This document shows, piece after piece, positions 44,832 to 55,841 of a stretch of 64,000 nt of DNA. The stretch is from positions 2,604,001 through 2,668,000 of the forward strand of contig NGZR01000005.1 in NCBI GenBank assembly GCA_002197995.1. Reading direction: 5' to 3'. Position 1 is the stretch's first letter. Each line of letters begins with the position of its first letter. Source of the DNA: Gaeumannomyces sp. JS-464 (taxonomy: Eukaryota; Ascomycota; Sordariomycetes; Magnaporthales; Magnaporthaceae). The notes beneath the pieces were generated by a model. The model ran no database searches and was not told the DNA's origin. It saw only the letters and a list, made by a program, of their open reading frames with translations. Position numbers and translations under genes: made by a program.

Positions 44832-46261
44832 AGGCCGCATAAACGTTAGCCCGGGCCGGATCCGTATCCAATTAGGGCTCGTCCCTTTTAAATTCGCGGT
44901 TTACCCTTTTAAAACACACTCGCGGTCTTCCCCTCGAGTTCGCGATCTTCCCTACGGCGGCCGGGCGCTTTATAAGCGTTAGTTAAGGCAAAAGCTTTGG
45001 ATATAAGCCGCAAAAAAGCTGCGGAAGTGCCTTTGAAAAGGCTTGCAAAGCGGTTTTAAGCGGGAATTAATTAGGGCGTTTAAAAAGGAAAAAGGAGATA
45101 GCCCACTGGTAGCTAACTAACGCCGAATATCGGGACACAATCGTGAATATAATGAAAAACGACGTGCTAAAGCTGTAATCGTAATCGAAGCGATTCGAAT
45201 AATGGTATTCCCGTAATTGTACGGCTTATATTAGCGGAATTAAAAAGGAATGTTATTATTAGCTTTGTTTTATTAATATCGTTAAAGTTAAAAGGCTAGC
45301 ATTACGGAAATTACCATTAAGCAGGTTTTTATAAACACAATCGTTCGCATTTAAATAAATGAAATTAGCGTTAATCGGGCCGCAAACTACGGCATTTTTC
45401 GCTTTAAAAAGGGGATTAAAATGCATTAAATCCAACAAGTGTAAACGCTAAAACCATTAGCAATTATAGCTAAAAATTAAATGGCTAAATTTAACAAATG
45501 CCGCTTTTGGGTGGCGATTTTTACCAGGCTTAAAAAACTTACCGCATAAAGGATCGCCGCCGCATTTATACCTAAACGGGTAATAATTACGCATATTTAA
45601 TACGATACCCCGATTCGTTCCCCGGCCGCCATTTTAATTTTTAACCGTTTTTTTTAAAAAATATACCATTCGATTCGTTTCGGCAAAGGCAATCGATTAA
45701 TAGTTTTGGTGCATAAAACTAATTATTTTTCGCTATGCTAAACCTCGAAAACCCTACTATAAAAGCTATTATTACGTCGCCGTTTTCGGCCGACTTTGCA
45801 TTTAAACCAATGCCTTAACTAATAAGCCACGATATTTCCCAAATTGCTTTTACCGAAACGAATCGATTGCAAATTACTGTGCTTTTTCCCGAGCTTTATA
45901 CGCTTGGTAGTCGGCTTATAACCTATTAGCTATTAAAGCTTTATAGTAATTCCAAAACGCTTACGTTATGCCCATTTTTTGCTTTCGCTTTACAGCCTTT
46001 CTTTTAACGTAAGCCTTTTAAAATGCATTTCCTCCTTTATTTTTAACTTGTTTAAAACTAAAATTTAATGCTAACAATGCTTTAAATTCCCTTTTTAAAA
46101 TAAAGTTATGCAAAGCCGTAACGGCTAATACAACATCGATTTGCGAGCGGATATCGTAGCCGGAGGGCGTGTTTTAATAATCCTTTAACGGCTTTTAAAA
46201 TTACCGAAAGTCCTTTTAATAACCACGCGCATTTTTACATGGTGCAGGTTAAAAAGCTCGG

Positions 46262-46738
46262 CGGGGGTTTCCGGCCGGGCTAGGTTTTATTTTTAAAAGT
46301 GATATTTCGTCGCTATAAACGGGGTTATTACCCCGGTGCTTTGGAAAAAGCCGGCATTTCCAAAGTAAAAATAACCCTTTGGGATGCGAAATCCGGCTTG
46401 CTAAGCCTTTTTAAGCAACAGGGAGTCGTATATCGAGCTTTTAACGCCAACTATAACGAAAACGAACCGCCTGCCGTAATTTACGGCCGCCAGGACGTTT
46501 TGTGCCGTTGGGCCCTTCCGACTCCTTTAGGCGATCCCCTCCGCCGCGCTAACTTTAGCGTTAATTAAAGTCCCGTCGATGGCTCCCAAGCACCCAGCAA
46601 AGGCCTTCCGGACCTCCTATCGCTTAAAATCGGGCTACCGAACGTCGGATATCTCCAGCAACGTTACAAACGCGGCGTTAAAAGCGATCATAGCTTGCAG
46701 CACTTCGTGGAAATACCGGTGCACCGTAAAAGGGCTAT
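46262..46738 (-). pseudogene. Harbinger-type DDE transposase relic
   Basis: The minus strand reads RYFHEVLQAMIAFNAAFVTLLE, then KAFAGCLGAIDGTLINAKVS (the GAIDG block carries the first catalytic Asp at 46572-46586). RKGPTAQNVLAAVNYGRQFVFVIVG, SIYDSLLLKKA (second Asp) and a degraded YFYFGNAGF follow. In-frame TAG/TAA codons sit where Gln or Trp codons would be, as expected from C-to-T change on one strand. Only this core is recognisable; sequence further left to about 45.0 kb is probably the mutated C-terminal part. Confidence 0.78.
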
Positions 46739-47685
46739 GGCTAAAAAAATGGGCCGCTATTCGAAAAAAAAACACCTTACCCACAGATATATAGAAAATA
46801 GGCCACTTTTTCGCGCATAAAAACTAGTTTTAACCCCGGGAAACCCGTATGCGTGATTAACCAATCGCAAAAGCCTAAAAAAGTGCTTTGGGTAACCCGA
46901 AAAAGCTCCCGGAAAGCCCGGGCGGCCTCGGGCCGTTGCTAATACTGGAAAAGAATGTCGCCGGAAAATGCTATCGTATGCACGGTCCGTAGGCCTCCGC
47001 TTAGGGACCTAAAAATGCAGGTGGCTATAACGGTTTGTATCGCGAACAGTAAAGGGGACTGGTTGGATTGCGATATATGGTAAGGTTCGATTATGTACAG
47101 GAGAGAGTTGGAGGCCGGAAGCCGGGCGGGCAGGCCTGCAAGGAAAGCTCTGCAAAAGCCCCACCTCCCTTATCGTGCCGATAAGGGTGGGGGTTACCCT
47201 GCCCCGCCAGTGGGCCCCTTCCACCTCTTGCCGGCCATGACAGTTTGCATATAAAAAAGGAACAGTTAACGGGCTTTGCGCCGGAATAAAGCCCGGGAGG
47301 CGGCTAGGGAGGTATCCATGAAATAAAGCAAAAAAAGGCGAGTTAAACGGTATATTTGCTATATTAAACGGCCAAAAATTAAAGCCAAAATGATCGAGTT
47401 TACTTTAAGCCCCTATTGCCGCCGTAATTTGGATCCTTTCCTTTATTTAACCCGTGGGCCGGCCGGCCGGCTTATTTTCTTTTTAGCCTTTCCAAACCCT
47501 CCCAGGCTTTTACAGATTAAGGGCCACACGTGGCTTGCAGGGCTTCCATCCGACCGACTTGTTGGCCTGGCCAAAATGGTACTTTTAGCGGGCCAAATCC
47601 TATTTTTACTAGGGGTTTTATATAAGGCGAGGCCGGGGGCCTCGGGTTTACAAACAGTTTTTCCAGTTATTAGCAAAAATAGTAT

Positions 47686-47723
47686 GTAAAAAACAAAAAA
47701 CAGTCGTTAAGGCGAACACGCCT
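47686..47723 (-). repeat. right terminal inverted repeat of the Harbinger element
   Basis: Reverse complement begins AGGCGTGTTCGCCTTAACGA; its first base differs from the left repeat by a transition. It is followed at once by the TTA target duplicate. Confidence 0.8.
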
Positions 47724-47726
47724 TTA

Positions 47727-49597
47727 TGTACCGAAACGTAAGTGCTTAAGTACTGCTACCACAATTTGTATCGCTTTACCCTATTTTACACCGAAAAAAC
47801 TCGCAAGTAGTTTAATAAAGCCTTTTATCCGGCTTTATTAATGGTTATTACATTGGAAGTACGATTTGTGTCCCAAATAAACCCAGATAAATAAGTAGGT
47901 AGTTGCTTTCCGGGGCTTATATAAATCGAAAGGGGCAAACATGCATCGTTTTGACCTACTAAAAGGGGCCCGCCGCAACGCGGCGGATTAAGCCAAGGTT
48001 GCACACCGTTTAAAAGGCAAAATTACGCATTTAACCCGCGATTAAGCTGGAGGTTAATTCAACGCGGGATTTGCACCTCCGACTACTACTTTTCTAAAGC
48101 TATTCACAACGCAAATCAATCCCACGCACGCGCAAAACGTTATAATAAGTTATTGCAGTTATATTTTGGGTTATTTACACGTACTAATCAGTTTTTTACA
48201 GCCTTCGCCGGTTCCCGAGGCTAACGCGTCGCCGGGCGCGTCGGAAATCGAAAAGCCCGACTACGCGTTTTTAAACGACGATAAGAACATTTCCGTAACC
48301 TTTTAACCTTCCTTTCCGGCCGATTCCGCCCCGCAAAGCGAGGTTGCGAACGACGATAACGATAACGATGCGAACGGAAGTTTTATCGTTACGGGCGTAG
48401 CTTTCGCCGAAAGCAGCAAAATCACCTGCAAAAAGCTGTTTAACGTTTTGGAAAACGTCGATTTTAAAAAGTCGCACGCTTGGATTAGCTTTGCCAAAAT
48501 GCCTACGGTTCGCAAAGCTATTTTACGCGATAATTGCACTATTAAAAAAATTTCCCGCGCTTTTAACGTCGAAGTATTATACGTGCAAATATGCGGCGAC
48601 TTTGCTTTTACTTTTTACACGCATTATATAAGCGATTCGAGTAATTTCGTATATTGTGTTTATATGAAAGGTTATTTTAACGGGGCTTACGTAAATTGCC
48701 ACTTTTTTACGAATGGTTTTCGCTGCGATTTCCACCCGAAAAGTAAGTAAATTACATTTGTTATACTATTTACATATATTAATTATAATATTTGCAAATT
48801 AATAATAACGTAAAAAATTACCATTTTTATTAGCAATACGTTTAAAAGCAAAATTATTTTGTTTTTTTTCCGTAAAATTTCCACGTTGTTAATTTCGAAA
48901 CGGGCCGTTAATGCTTTTATTAAAATGCAAACCCCGGTTAAACGAAACCGCAAAATTATTATTACATTTGCACGTAATATAAAAGGTAAAAAAAAAAAAG
49001 TTATTATTATAATAAATAACGATATTACGAACCGTATATTAACCGTTATGGTTTTTACTTTTAACCACGGAAAAATTACGCAATTACATCGCTTATTAAA
49101 TATAGCCGTTATTAATACCACTAGTAACGTTCGCAAATTTTTACGCGTGGTTTTTAACTGTTTTAAAAAGATTATCGGCGAAAAGTAAAAGGATTATATA
49201 CAAATTACGCGTTATTTTTATTAAAAAAATAATATTTAAAATAAATACTTTAAATTTACGCCGGCGTGCGTATAACGTAACGAAATAACAAAAAAACGAT
49301 TTTCCATTTACAATTTGCTTTTACTATTAATAACGTAATTATACGTGCATTTTCCAGTTATGTAATACATTAATAAAATGAAAATAAATTAATTAATTAT
49401 AAATTAACGTAATAAAACTTTTAAAATATAATATTATACACTTTTTTCCTATTTTTTAACGTTTATTATTCCGATTTTAATAATAAAACCTATAAGTTTT
49501 GCACTTTTATAACCCGAAAAAAAGCTATATAAAATTGGCCGTATATAAAAACCTAATTTCGTAAATTTAAATTAATAAAATTAAAAAATTAGCTTTA
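47727..49597. other. AT-rich spacer between transposons
   Basis: Mostly mutated repeat-like DNA. A perfect short hairpin, CCGCCGCAACGCGGCGG, lies near 47971-47987. An unusually open coding relic (48196-48750) is described separately. The rest shows nothing recognisable. Confidence 0.5.
48196..48750 (+). pseudogene. coding relic of unknown family
   Basis: One frame is open for 147 codons (48307-48750). Upstream, after a single TAA at 48304, the same frame continues to about 48196 (PSPVPEANASPGASEIEKPDYAFLNDD). Residues include ITCKKLFNVLENVDFKKSHAWISFAKMPTVRK, CTIKKISRAFNVEVLYVQICGDFAF and NCHFFTNGFRCDFHPKSK. It looks like a genuine protein with Cys/His residues. It may be a transposon-associated protein, but I do not recognise it. 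It has far fewer stops than the flanking DNA. Confidence 0.5.
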
Positions 49598-51458
49598 ACG
49601 TGGTTTACAAGTAAGTGGGCTATACAAACGAGTGGGTTACGACACGCGACCGCGCGACACTTTTTCTTTCGCGACCAATTCCTCCACTAATAACAATGTT
49701 AACGGGAAACGACGAAAGCCGGGTAATGCTTGCCTTTTAAGCCTTGCAATCCAACCTAAAACTAAGCATATAAAAGGCTGCAAAAATCTATTTGATCGCG
49801 AAAACGATATTAACGCGTCGAAAGCACGGCTAACCTGCTCGACGCGACACTATGCCCAAATTACGGAAATTAACGGAATCCGAAAAAAAAGCGCTTATTA
49901 AATACATATTTAAGCTAAATTCGCGAGCGTTTCTCCCCCGGCCTTTTGGTGTTAAAAATATGGCCAACCGATTGCTTGCTGAACGCGACGCGGGCGCCGT
50001 TAGCAAAAACTAGGTCGCGAACTTCGTTAAACGTCGCGCAAAGCTTAGTACGCGCTGAATTCGAAAGTACGATTACCAAAAGGCCAAATGCGAAAATCCC
50101 AAGCTCGTTTTTGCGTAATTCGACTTTATACGGAATACTGTAGCTAAATATGGCATTTAGGATAACGACATTTACAATTTCGACGAAACCGGCTTTTTTA
50201 TAGGCATAATCGCCGCCGTTATAATTATTATAACATTGGAAGGCCGTGGTAAAGCAAAGCTAGTTTAGCTTGGCAACCGGGAATGGGCTACAATTATTTA
50301 AAAGGTTAACTGTTGCGGTTAAGCGATCCTTTTTTTTATTATCGTTAAAAGGCAATACCATTTAGCTAATTGGTATTCGAAAACCGACCTTTTACGCGAT
50401 TGGGTTATTTTAACGAATTTTAACGGGTAAACTACGAACGAGCTCGGCTTAAAATGGATTTAGCATTTTAATTAACACATAGCATTACGCATAAAAAGCC
50501 CCTATCGTTTATTAATGTTAAACGGATACGAAAGCCACTATTTGACGGATTTCGAGCTTTATTGCTAAAAATATAACATTATTACGCTTTGCATATTTCG
50601 GCATTCGTTTTACTTTTTTTAACCGCTTAACGTTAAATGTTTTAACTTGTTAAAAAAAGCGTACGGTTAACAAATTAAAAATTTAATAAAGTTATATGTT
50701 AACCACGTAATTAAAGTTAAGTTCCTTTCGGCGTTTAAAGCGGCATTTTTTAACTTTATAACCGAAAAAAACATTTAAAAGGGTTTTTAAAAAGCTAGCT
50801 TTGCTCCTTTTAATTTAAATTTAGTTTTAAAAAAGTTGGATGTAAAATTACGAACTTTAACTCCTTCGAAAAAGCTTTTAAACAACGCTAAACTTTAAAC
50901 TTTTAAAACGCTTTAAACAGTTAAAAACGCAACTTCGCAATCCGAACATATTAAAACTCGGATTTCCAATTACCAAAATAGCTTTTCGTTATTTATGCTA
51001 TCGGTTATAAACTAATTAACGAAAAGGGCTAAGGCAATTATGCATTAAGTTAACCTTTTAAAGGAAAAGTGCTTTAAATTACGAAAGGCGAACGAGGTAT
51101 TAAGCAAACGCCGGAAGGCTAAAAAAACACGTGTTTAATAAAAAGGGTTACATATTATTAAAAAAATACGAAATGTTTTAAACTAATAAAAGCTGGATAA
51201 GCAGCTACGGTAAGAAATGCGCGATTATAAGGGTTAAAAAAGGAGGGCGACGACGATTTGTCGGCGATGTGGCACTTGCGGCAAAACCGGACATAATGCG
51301 CGCACTTGTTAGGAAAAAGTAAAAACGTTCGATGTATATAGTTCCGAGTAGTTTAAATGGATTTTTGGCGTTGTTAGGTTGGCATGCGCGTTAATTAACC
51401 GAAGGTTGGGGTGTTGTAACCCATTCGCTTATATAGCCCACTTACTTATAAACCACGT
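49598..51458 (+). mobile_element. Fot1/Pogo-type DNA transposon, 1.86 kb, RIP-mutated
   Basis: Terminal inverted repeats of about 48 bases start ACGTGGTTTACAAGTAAGTG at 49598 and mirror at 51458 (ACGTGGTTTATAAGTAAGTG on the other strand). They differ mainly by C/T and G/A. TA flanks both ends (49596-49597, 51459-51460), the Tc1/mariner/Pogo target duplication. The length and the internal transposase fit Fot1-like elements. Confidence 0.88.
49852..51326 (+). pseudogene. Pogo/Fot1 DDE transposase relic
   Basis: A single frame carries most of a DDE_1 transposase but with many stops, nearly all TAG or TAA at Gln/Trp positions. Blocks: MPKLRKLTESEKKALIKYIF, ANRLLAERDAGAVSKN, VANFVKRRAKLSTR, DNDIYNFDETGFFIGIIAA (first Asp region), LGNREWATII, LRDWVILTNFNG, LLMLNGYESHY (second Asp changed to Asn by a G/A transition) and FNLLKKAYG. 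A C-terminal zinc knuckle CGTCGKTGHNARTC (about 51260-51305) is still readable. Absence of length changes across 1.4 kb shows that decay was by point mutation. Confidence 0.85.
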
Positions 51459-52410
51459 TATATTTTATTAATAATTATAGCAAAATAAAACGGTAACGAA
51501 AATTGCAAACGTGTAATAATAAAAGGAAAATTTTTAAAACTGAAAAACAATTTTATACGGGGAATAAAACAAGTTTTACTTATAAAATTTTTTATAAAAA
51601 TAACTATTTAAATAACGTTTTGTATAAATTGGAATACGGATAACCGCGTTTCGTTATATAACCTATTATTTAGATTTATATTACGTATTAAAATTACCGG
51701 ATAGCTAATTTTTAAATCAAACGTTTGCGGAAAAATAAAAGTAAAATCCAAAAAAGTTAAAAAATTTGCATTAAATTAACAAGCCGTATTGTTTTCGTGC
51801 TTTAAAAAATTTACAATAGTTAAAATTATAAAATTATGTTTTTTTTAAAAAAACGCCGGAAAATTTTATAATTTATAGTTATAACTTTTAAATTTTTTAA
51901 GCAAAAAACGTAACGGGTTGCAAAAACTTAAAAATTTAACAAAAAAAATTATAATAAAATATCGAAAAAAAAGTAACGTTTGTAATAATATAAATAAAAT
52001 TAAAAAGGAAAATCTAATTATATAATTCCGAAATGTAAAAAAAAGTTTAAAATTAAAAAAAAATGCAACGTTATTATTATTCGCATTTTAAACCCGTATA
52101 TTTTACGTTAAACGCCGGATTTAAAAATGCGGTTAAAATTCGAACCGTTAAATACAAACATTTACGGTTTTTATACGATTTTCTTTACGAATAACAAGTA
52201 AAATTTATGTAAAATCCCTGCTAAAAATAATAAAAATACCATTGAAAAAAAACTTATTACCCCGCAAATTTTGCAAATTTTTATTTACAATTTCGAAATA
52301 ATAACAATATTATATTAAAAACTTCGTCCTAAATAATATAAGCGGTTTGCGTAAGTAAACGTTTTATTTAAAAGTTTTTAATAACGTTGCAAAAGGAAAA
52401 ACTATTAAGG
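51459..52410. other. AT-rich stretch, nothing recognised
   Basis: Dense in TAA/TTA on both strands, no inverted repeats or coding relic that I can identify. Confidence 0.5.
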
Positions 52411-52425
52411 ATTATAAAAATATTA

Positions 52426-53241
52426 ATAATAATGATTCATACTACCGTTATGTCTATAAAGACCTCGGTGCCTCTGCTGTTCTATATAGGGGGGAAACCT
52501 TGGTACAGTTGAATGTCCTGGGCGAAAACCCTCCGTCTGCTAATAGGCCTTCGCTACTTGTTCTTTTCGCTCCGACCCTTCTGCTTGTTCCTCCACACAA
52601 CTGCTTTTTTGTGTCTTCAGCATCGGCAGACACGTTGTATGTGGCCCTGCACGGGCGCGTCCATACGCGCCTTACCGATATCGTACTTGTTAGCGATTGC
52701 TCGGGTTCTTGTTTCCCTCATTTTGTTTTTTCGTCTCTGTGTGCCTGCCATTTATCCCAGGGGGCAATCTCCTGCGTGCACGTGCGCTAGCCCTTATCGA
52801 TTTGGTTCCGGATCGGTGCGCCGTCCCGGGGCACCAGTCCGGTCGGCCTCGTGCTTGTTCTTCTCTTTTTTTTCCCACGTGCATTCCCAACCTGGACCTC
52901 CTATGCACGGTTCGGGGCGGCAACCCTTGTTTCGCAAGCCAAACGAGTGGCGCAAGCGGTCCGGTACCGTGGCGAATGAGGCTAAGGCTTATGCTCGTTA
53001 CTTTGCGTTTGTTCCTCGTGCTTGTTTTCCTTGGGGGTTGTTTTTGGTCGCATTTTTTGTGGCTTTCTCCGTTTGTTGCACGTGCTTAGGGCACGTGATA
53101 AGGGCTGCTGTTAATCGCGTTTTCCGGTAAGGCGGGGTTTTTGGTTCGAAGAACAAAAAGTCCTTTGTGCCCTCGGCGGGAGTCGAACCCGCGACCTTCG
53201 AAAAGGTCCGCCCGGTGCTGAACCACTGCACCACGAGGGCG
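52426..53241 (-). mobile_element. tRNA-headed non-autonomous retroposon (SINE-like), 15-bp target duplication
   Basis: Flanked by a perfect 15-bp direct repeat ATTATAAAAATATTA (52411-52425 and 53242-53256). On the minus strand it begins with a tRNA-like module (53240-53168), continues through a GC-normal body of about 740 bases, and ends in an (ATT)n-like tail (near 52426-52436). This polarity and the long duplication are typical of LINE-mobilised elements. Its last 65 or so bases match the end of a second insertion at 59131-60008. The body lacks the mutations that fill its surroundings. Confidence 0.72.
53168..53240 (-). tRNA. tRNA-like sequence heading the retroposon
   Basis: 73 nt. The acceptor stem GCCCTCG/CGAGGGC is perfect, the D arm is GTGC/GCAC with GG in its loop, and the T arm is GCGGG-TTCGACT-CCCGC with a perfect B box (GGTTCGACTCC). 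The A box is TGGTGCAGTGG. The anticodon region is abnormal: instead of a 5-bp stem with a 7-base loop it forms GACCTT-TTCG-AAGGTC, a 6-bp hairpin with a UUCG tetraloop. TTTTT follows about 10 bases downstream. Either a SINE head that lost its anticodon, or a tRNA gene with an assembly error. No isotype is assigned. Confidence 0.5.
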
Positions 53242-53256
53242 ATTATAAAAATATTA

Positions 53257-55208
53257 AAACGGGAATGTGCAATACGGCCGCTAGGTAAAAGCAAAGCTGC
53301 AATACTAAAAAAGCAACGCATAAAGCAATTTTATTACGGGTTTAAAAATAAATTATAATAGCTTTATATAAAAATGTTTTTCCCGTACCTTTAAAATTTA
53401 ATAAAAAGTTAATATTAAAAATGTAAAATAAATAATATATTAAATGCAATATATAAAACGTATTTTGCATAAAAACGCGGTTTACGTAACGTTTGTTTTT
53501 ATAAAACGAATAAATTTATAAAAAAATTGCACTTTATTACGGGTTAAACTATTACTATTCGTAACAACTGTACTAATACCGGTTTTTAAAGTAAAAAGGC
53601 TTTCGGGTATATTATTATCCTAAAAGCTGTTTATCTTTTAAGTATAAAAAAAGGGCTTATCGTACGAGCCTTGCCTAATATATATATATATATATATATA
53701 TCCTATGCCGGAAACCGCGGGGTGCGATCGTATAAGGCAAATCCCGGAGTCGGGATTTAACTTAAAACTTGCACAGCTTTCGTGCATAACGGTTTAGCCG
53801 GTAATTTCCGTGCCGGAACTTCCGTGCTAGGGAAACGTTGTTTTTTGCTATGGAACTTTAGGCCGTAAATTTTCCGCCTTTCGTAAATAACCTCGTGCGA
53901 TTTTTAGCTGCCTATTTAACATTAGCAATTTTTCTTTTGTAATTGCACTTTTCCTTTTTTAAATATTAGTTAAAACAAGTTAAGTTATTTCCTAGTAAAG
54001 TAACTTAAAGTGATTGTACGAAATGGGCAAAACAAAAAAGATATGTGCCGAAAGGCATATTATGCAAAATAACCAACTTTAGGCTTTAATGTAAACGTTA
54101 AAAAAATATCTTTTTGGGTAATTCGGCGTATATATATGTATATATCGCATAAAAGCGGCGTAAAAATGGTAGGATAAGGAAAGTTGCTAATACGGTAATA
54201 GTGGTTAATTTATATAAAAAAGATAAAACTATTAGGTTATAAATAGCTTCGTGCGAAAGTGGCTGTAAAAAGTGGTTTTTCCTTTTTGCTTTTATAAAGC
54301 CGTACGGAAAAACCCACTTTTACAAGCATTAAAACGCTTTTCTTTTCCTTTTGCTTTTTTTTTTTTGCATAATAACGCACTTTTTACCACAATTTTAACC
54401 TTATCCGTTTTTTTTAATCGCGCGATTTTTAACCTTTCCTTTTTTTTAACGTTTAGTTATAATCGATTATTACGTTTCGTACGTCGACGTTTCGCGCGCG
54501 CGTTCGCTTTTTTTTTCCATGTATTCGATCGCTTTTTTAAATCGCACGATGTTTTTCGTACCCGCTGTTTAGCTTAACGCTTCGGCGTTTATTATTTACA
54601 CTTTTTTAAGTGCGATTAGCATTCGTATCGATAGTAAAGGTGTAATTTAGCTCCGTTTTTTTACCAGCTCGTTTAATAATCGTTAATTTATAACGGCTTT
54701 CGCTATTAACGTACGTATTACCACTTTTAGCTTTTTTCTTTTTCGTACGAAGTTAATTTTTTTTATTTAGCTTAAAAAACGCTAGCTCGCCGTTTTGCCG
54801 TTGCACGATATCGAAATTCGAATGGACGTTATTAATTCGAATATAACGCTTAACGAGCGTACTATGCTTTTAATAGCTAAAATCGTACGGTGTAAATTGT
54901 ACTTTCGCGCGGTTTTAATCCATTCGCGCGGGATTTAATTCGCCGTTATTTTTAAAAATGCGGTAATTTTAGCGCCATTTCGCGCTTTTCCCGCTGCGTG
55001 CGAATTTGTAGCTTTTAAAGCAAAGCTTATTTAAGCTGTATTTAACAATCGCACGGTTAAAATTATAAATATGCTCGTGTTAAATTGGCGTTTTTAAACT
55101 CGTTCGTTAAAAGTTCGAACCGGGGTAATAAACTTAATAGTAGTAATAACGGTAATAGTGCGGTTATTTTTAAAGGTCGTATAATGCCGTTATCGAAATA
55201 GCTGTTTT
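53257..55208. other. AT-rich stretch with (TA)n tract
   Basis: No gene seen. A TA dinucleotide run occupies about 53679-53701. A mutated tRNA-like sequence may lie at about 53735-53825 (see rejected list). A T-rich 101-codon + ORF at 54272-54577 (Phe/Arg-rich) looks like mutated repeat DNA. Confidence 0.45.
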
Positions 55209-55444
55209 TGTTAATCCACGTGATTTAGCGCGTGCATTTAAAAAAGGCCCACGTTTCGTAAAGCCGCAGGCCTACGAGCCGTGCGCTCCCACGAGCTTAT
55301 AAAAGGGGATTTTATAATCTCTTTTTTATAACTAAATTCCTACACAAACATGCATTACTATAAACACCAGTTCCAGATTTATAAATCTTTGTTTTTTCCT
55401 TTTAAAAGATTTTTGTGCTTATAGAAGTACCATTCCTACTAACA
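55209..55444 (+). repeat. solo LTR, diverged copy
   Basis: 236 bp starting TGTTAATCCACGTG and ending CCTACTAACA (TG...CA), with TATAAAAGG near the middle. Same family as the LTR pair at 55607/57342 but with more A/T, so older or more mutated. Not part of the intact element. Confidence 0.7.
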
Positions 55445-55606
55445 ATTTCGTTTTAATTTAGCTGGTTTTAGTTTAAATTATAAGGTTATCCTGGTTAAAA
55501 ATTAATCGTGCAAAGTGGTTTTTATTTTTGTTTTCTATTTAAGGAAAAGGGTATTTTTTTTCGTGCGATGCTTTTTGCAAAATTTTTTTTTTAAAAATGG
55601 GGGTTT

Positions 55607-55841
55607 TGTTAATCCACGTGATTAGCGCGTGCACCGGGATAAACTCCACACCTCGTGGAGCAACGGGCCCAAGGCCCGTGCGCTCCCACGAGCCTATAAA
55701 AGGGGATCTTACGATCCCCTTCCTGTATTTAAATTCCTTTAAAGACATGCATCACTACAAACACCAGTTCCAAATCTATAAATCTTTGTTCTTTCCTTTT
55801 AGGAGATTTCCGTGCCTACAGGAGTACCACTCCTACCAACA
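55607..55841 (+). repeat. 5' LTR
   Basis: 235 bp, TG...CA ends. Contains CCTATAAAAGGGGATC, a TATA-type promoter, followed by a conserved transcript start region (ACATGCATCACTACAAACACC). A GTGTTGC/GCAACAC hairpin lies just downstream at about 55849-55872. Confidence 0.8.

Larger units (their letters stand above)
43508..47723. mobile_element. PIF/Harbinger DNA transposon, degenerate, 4.2 kb
   Basis: Terminal inverted repeats begin GGGCGTGTTCGCC at the left (43508) and end with GGCGAACACGCCT at the right (47723); similarity continues inward for about 38 bases. A TTA target duplication flanks both ends (43505-43507 and 47724-47726), the size and sequence expected for PIF/Harbinger. Inside are a + strand Myb/SANT-like gene and a minus-strand transposase relic, the two-gene arrangement of this superfamily. 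The left 1.4 kb is GC-normal whereas 44.9-46.2 kb is AT-rich, so mutation load is uneven within one element. Confidence 0.85.

Noticed and set aside
52513..53130. 205-codon + ORF rich in Phe and Cys
   Set aside because: It is antisense to the retroposon, whose polarity is set by the tRNA-like head and ATT-rich tail.
53735..53825. Possible second tRNA gene or mutated tRNA relic
   Set aside because: A GTTAAATCC B-box-like sequence and a TGCAC/GTGCA stem are present, but the loop lacks U33 and the acceptor stem does not pair.
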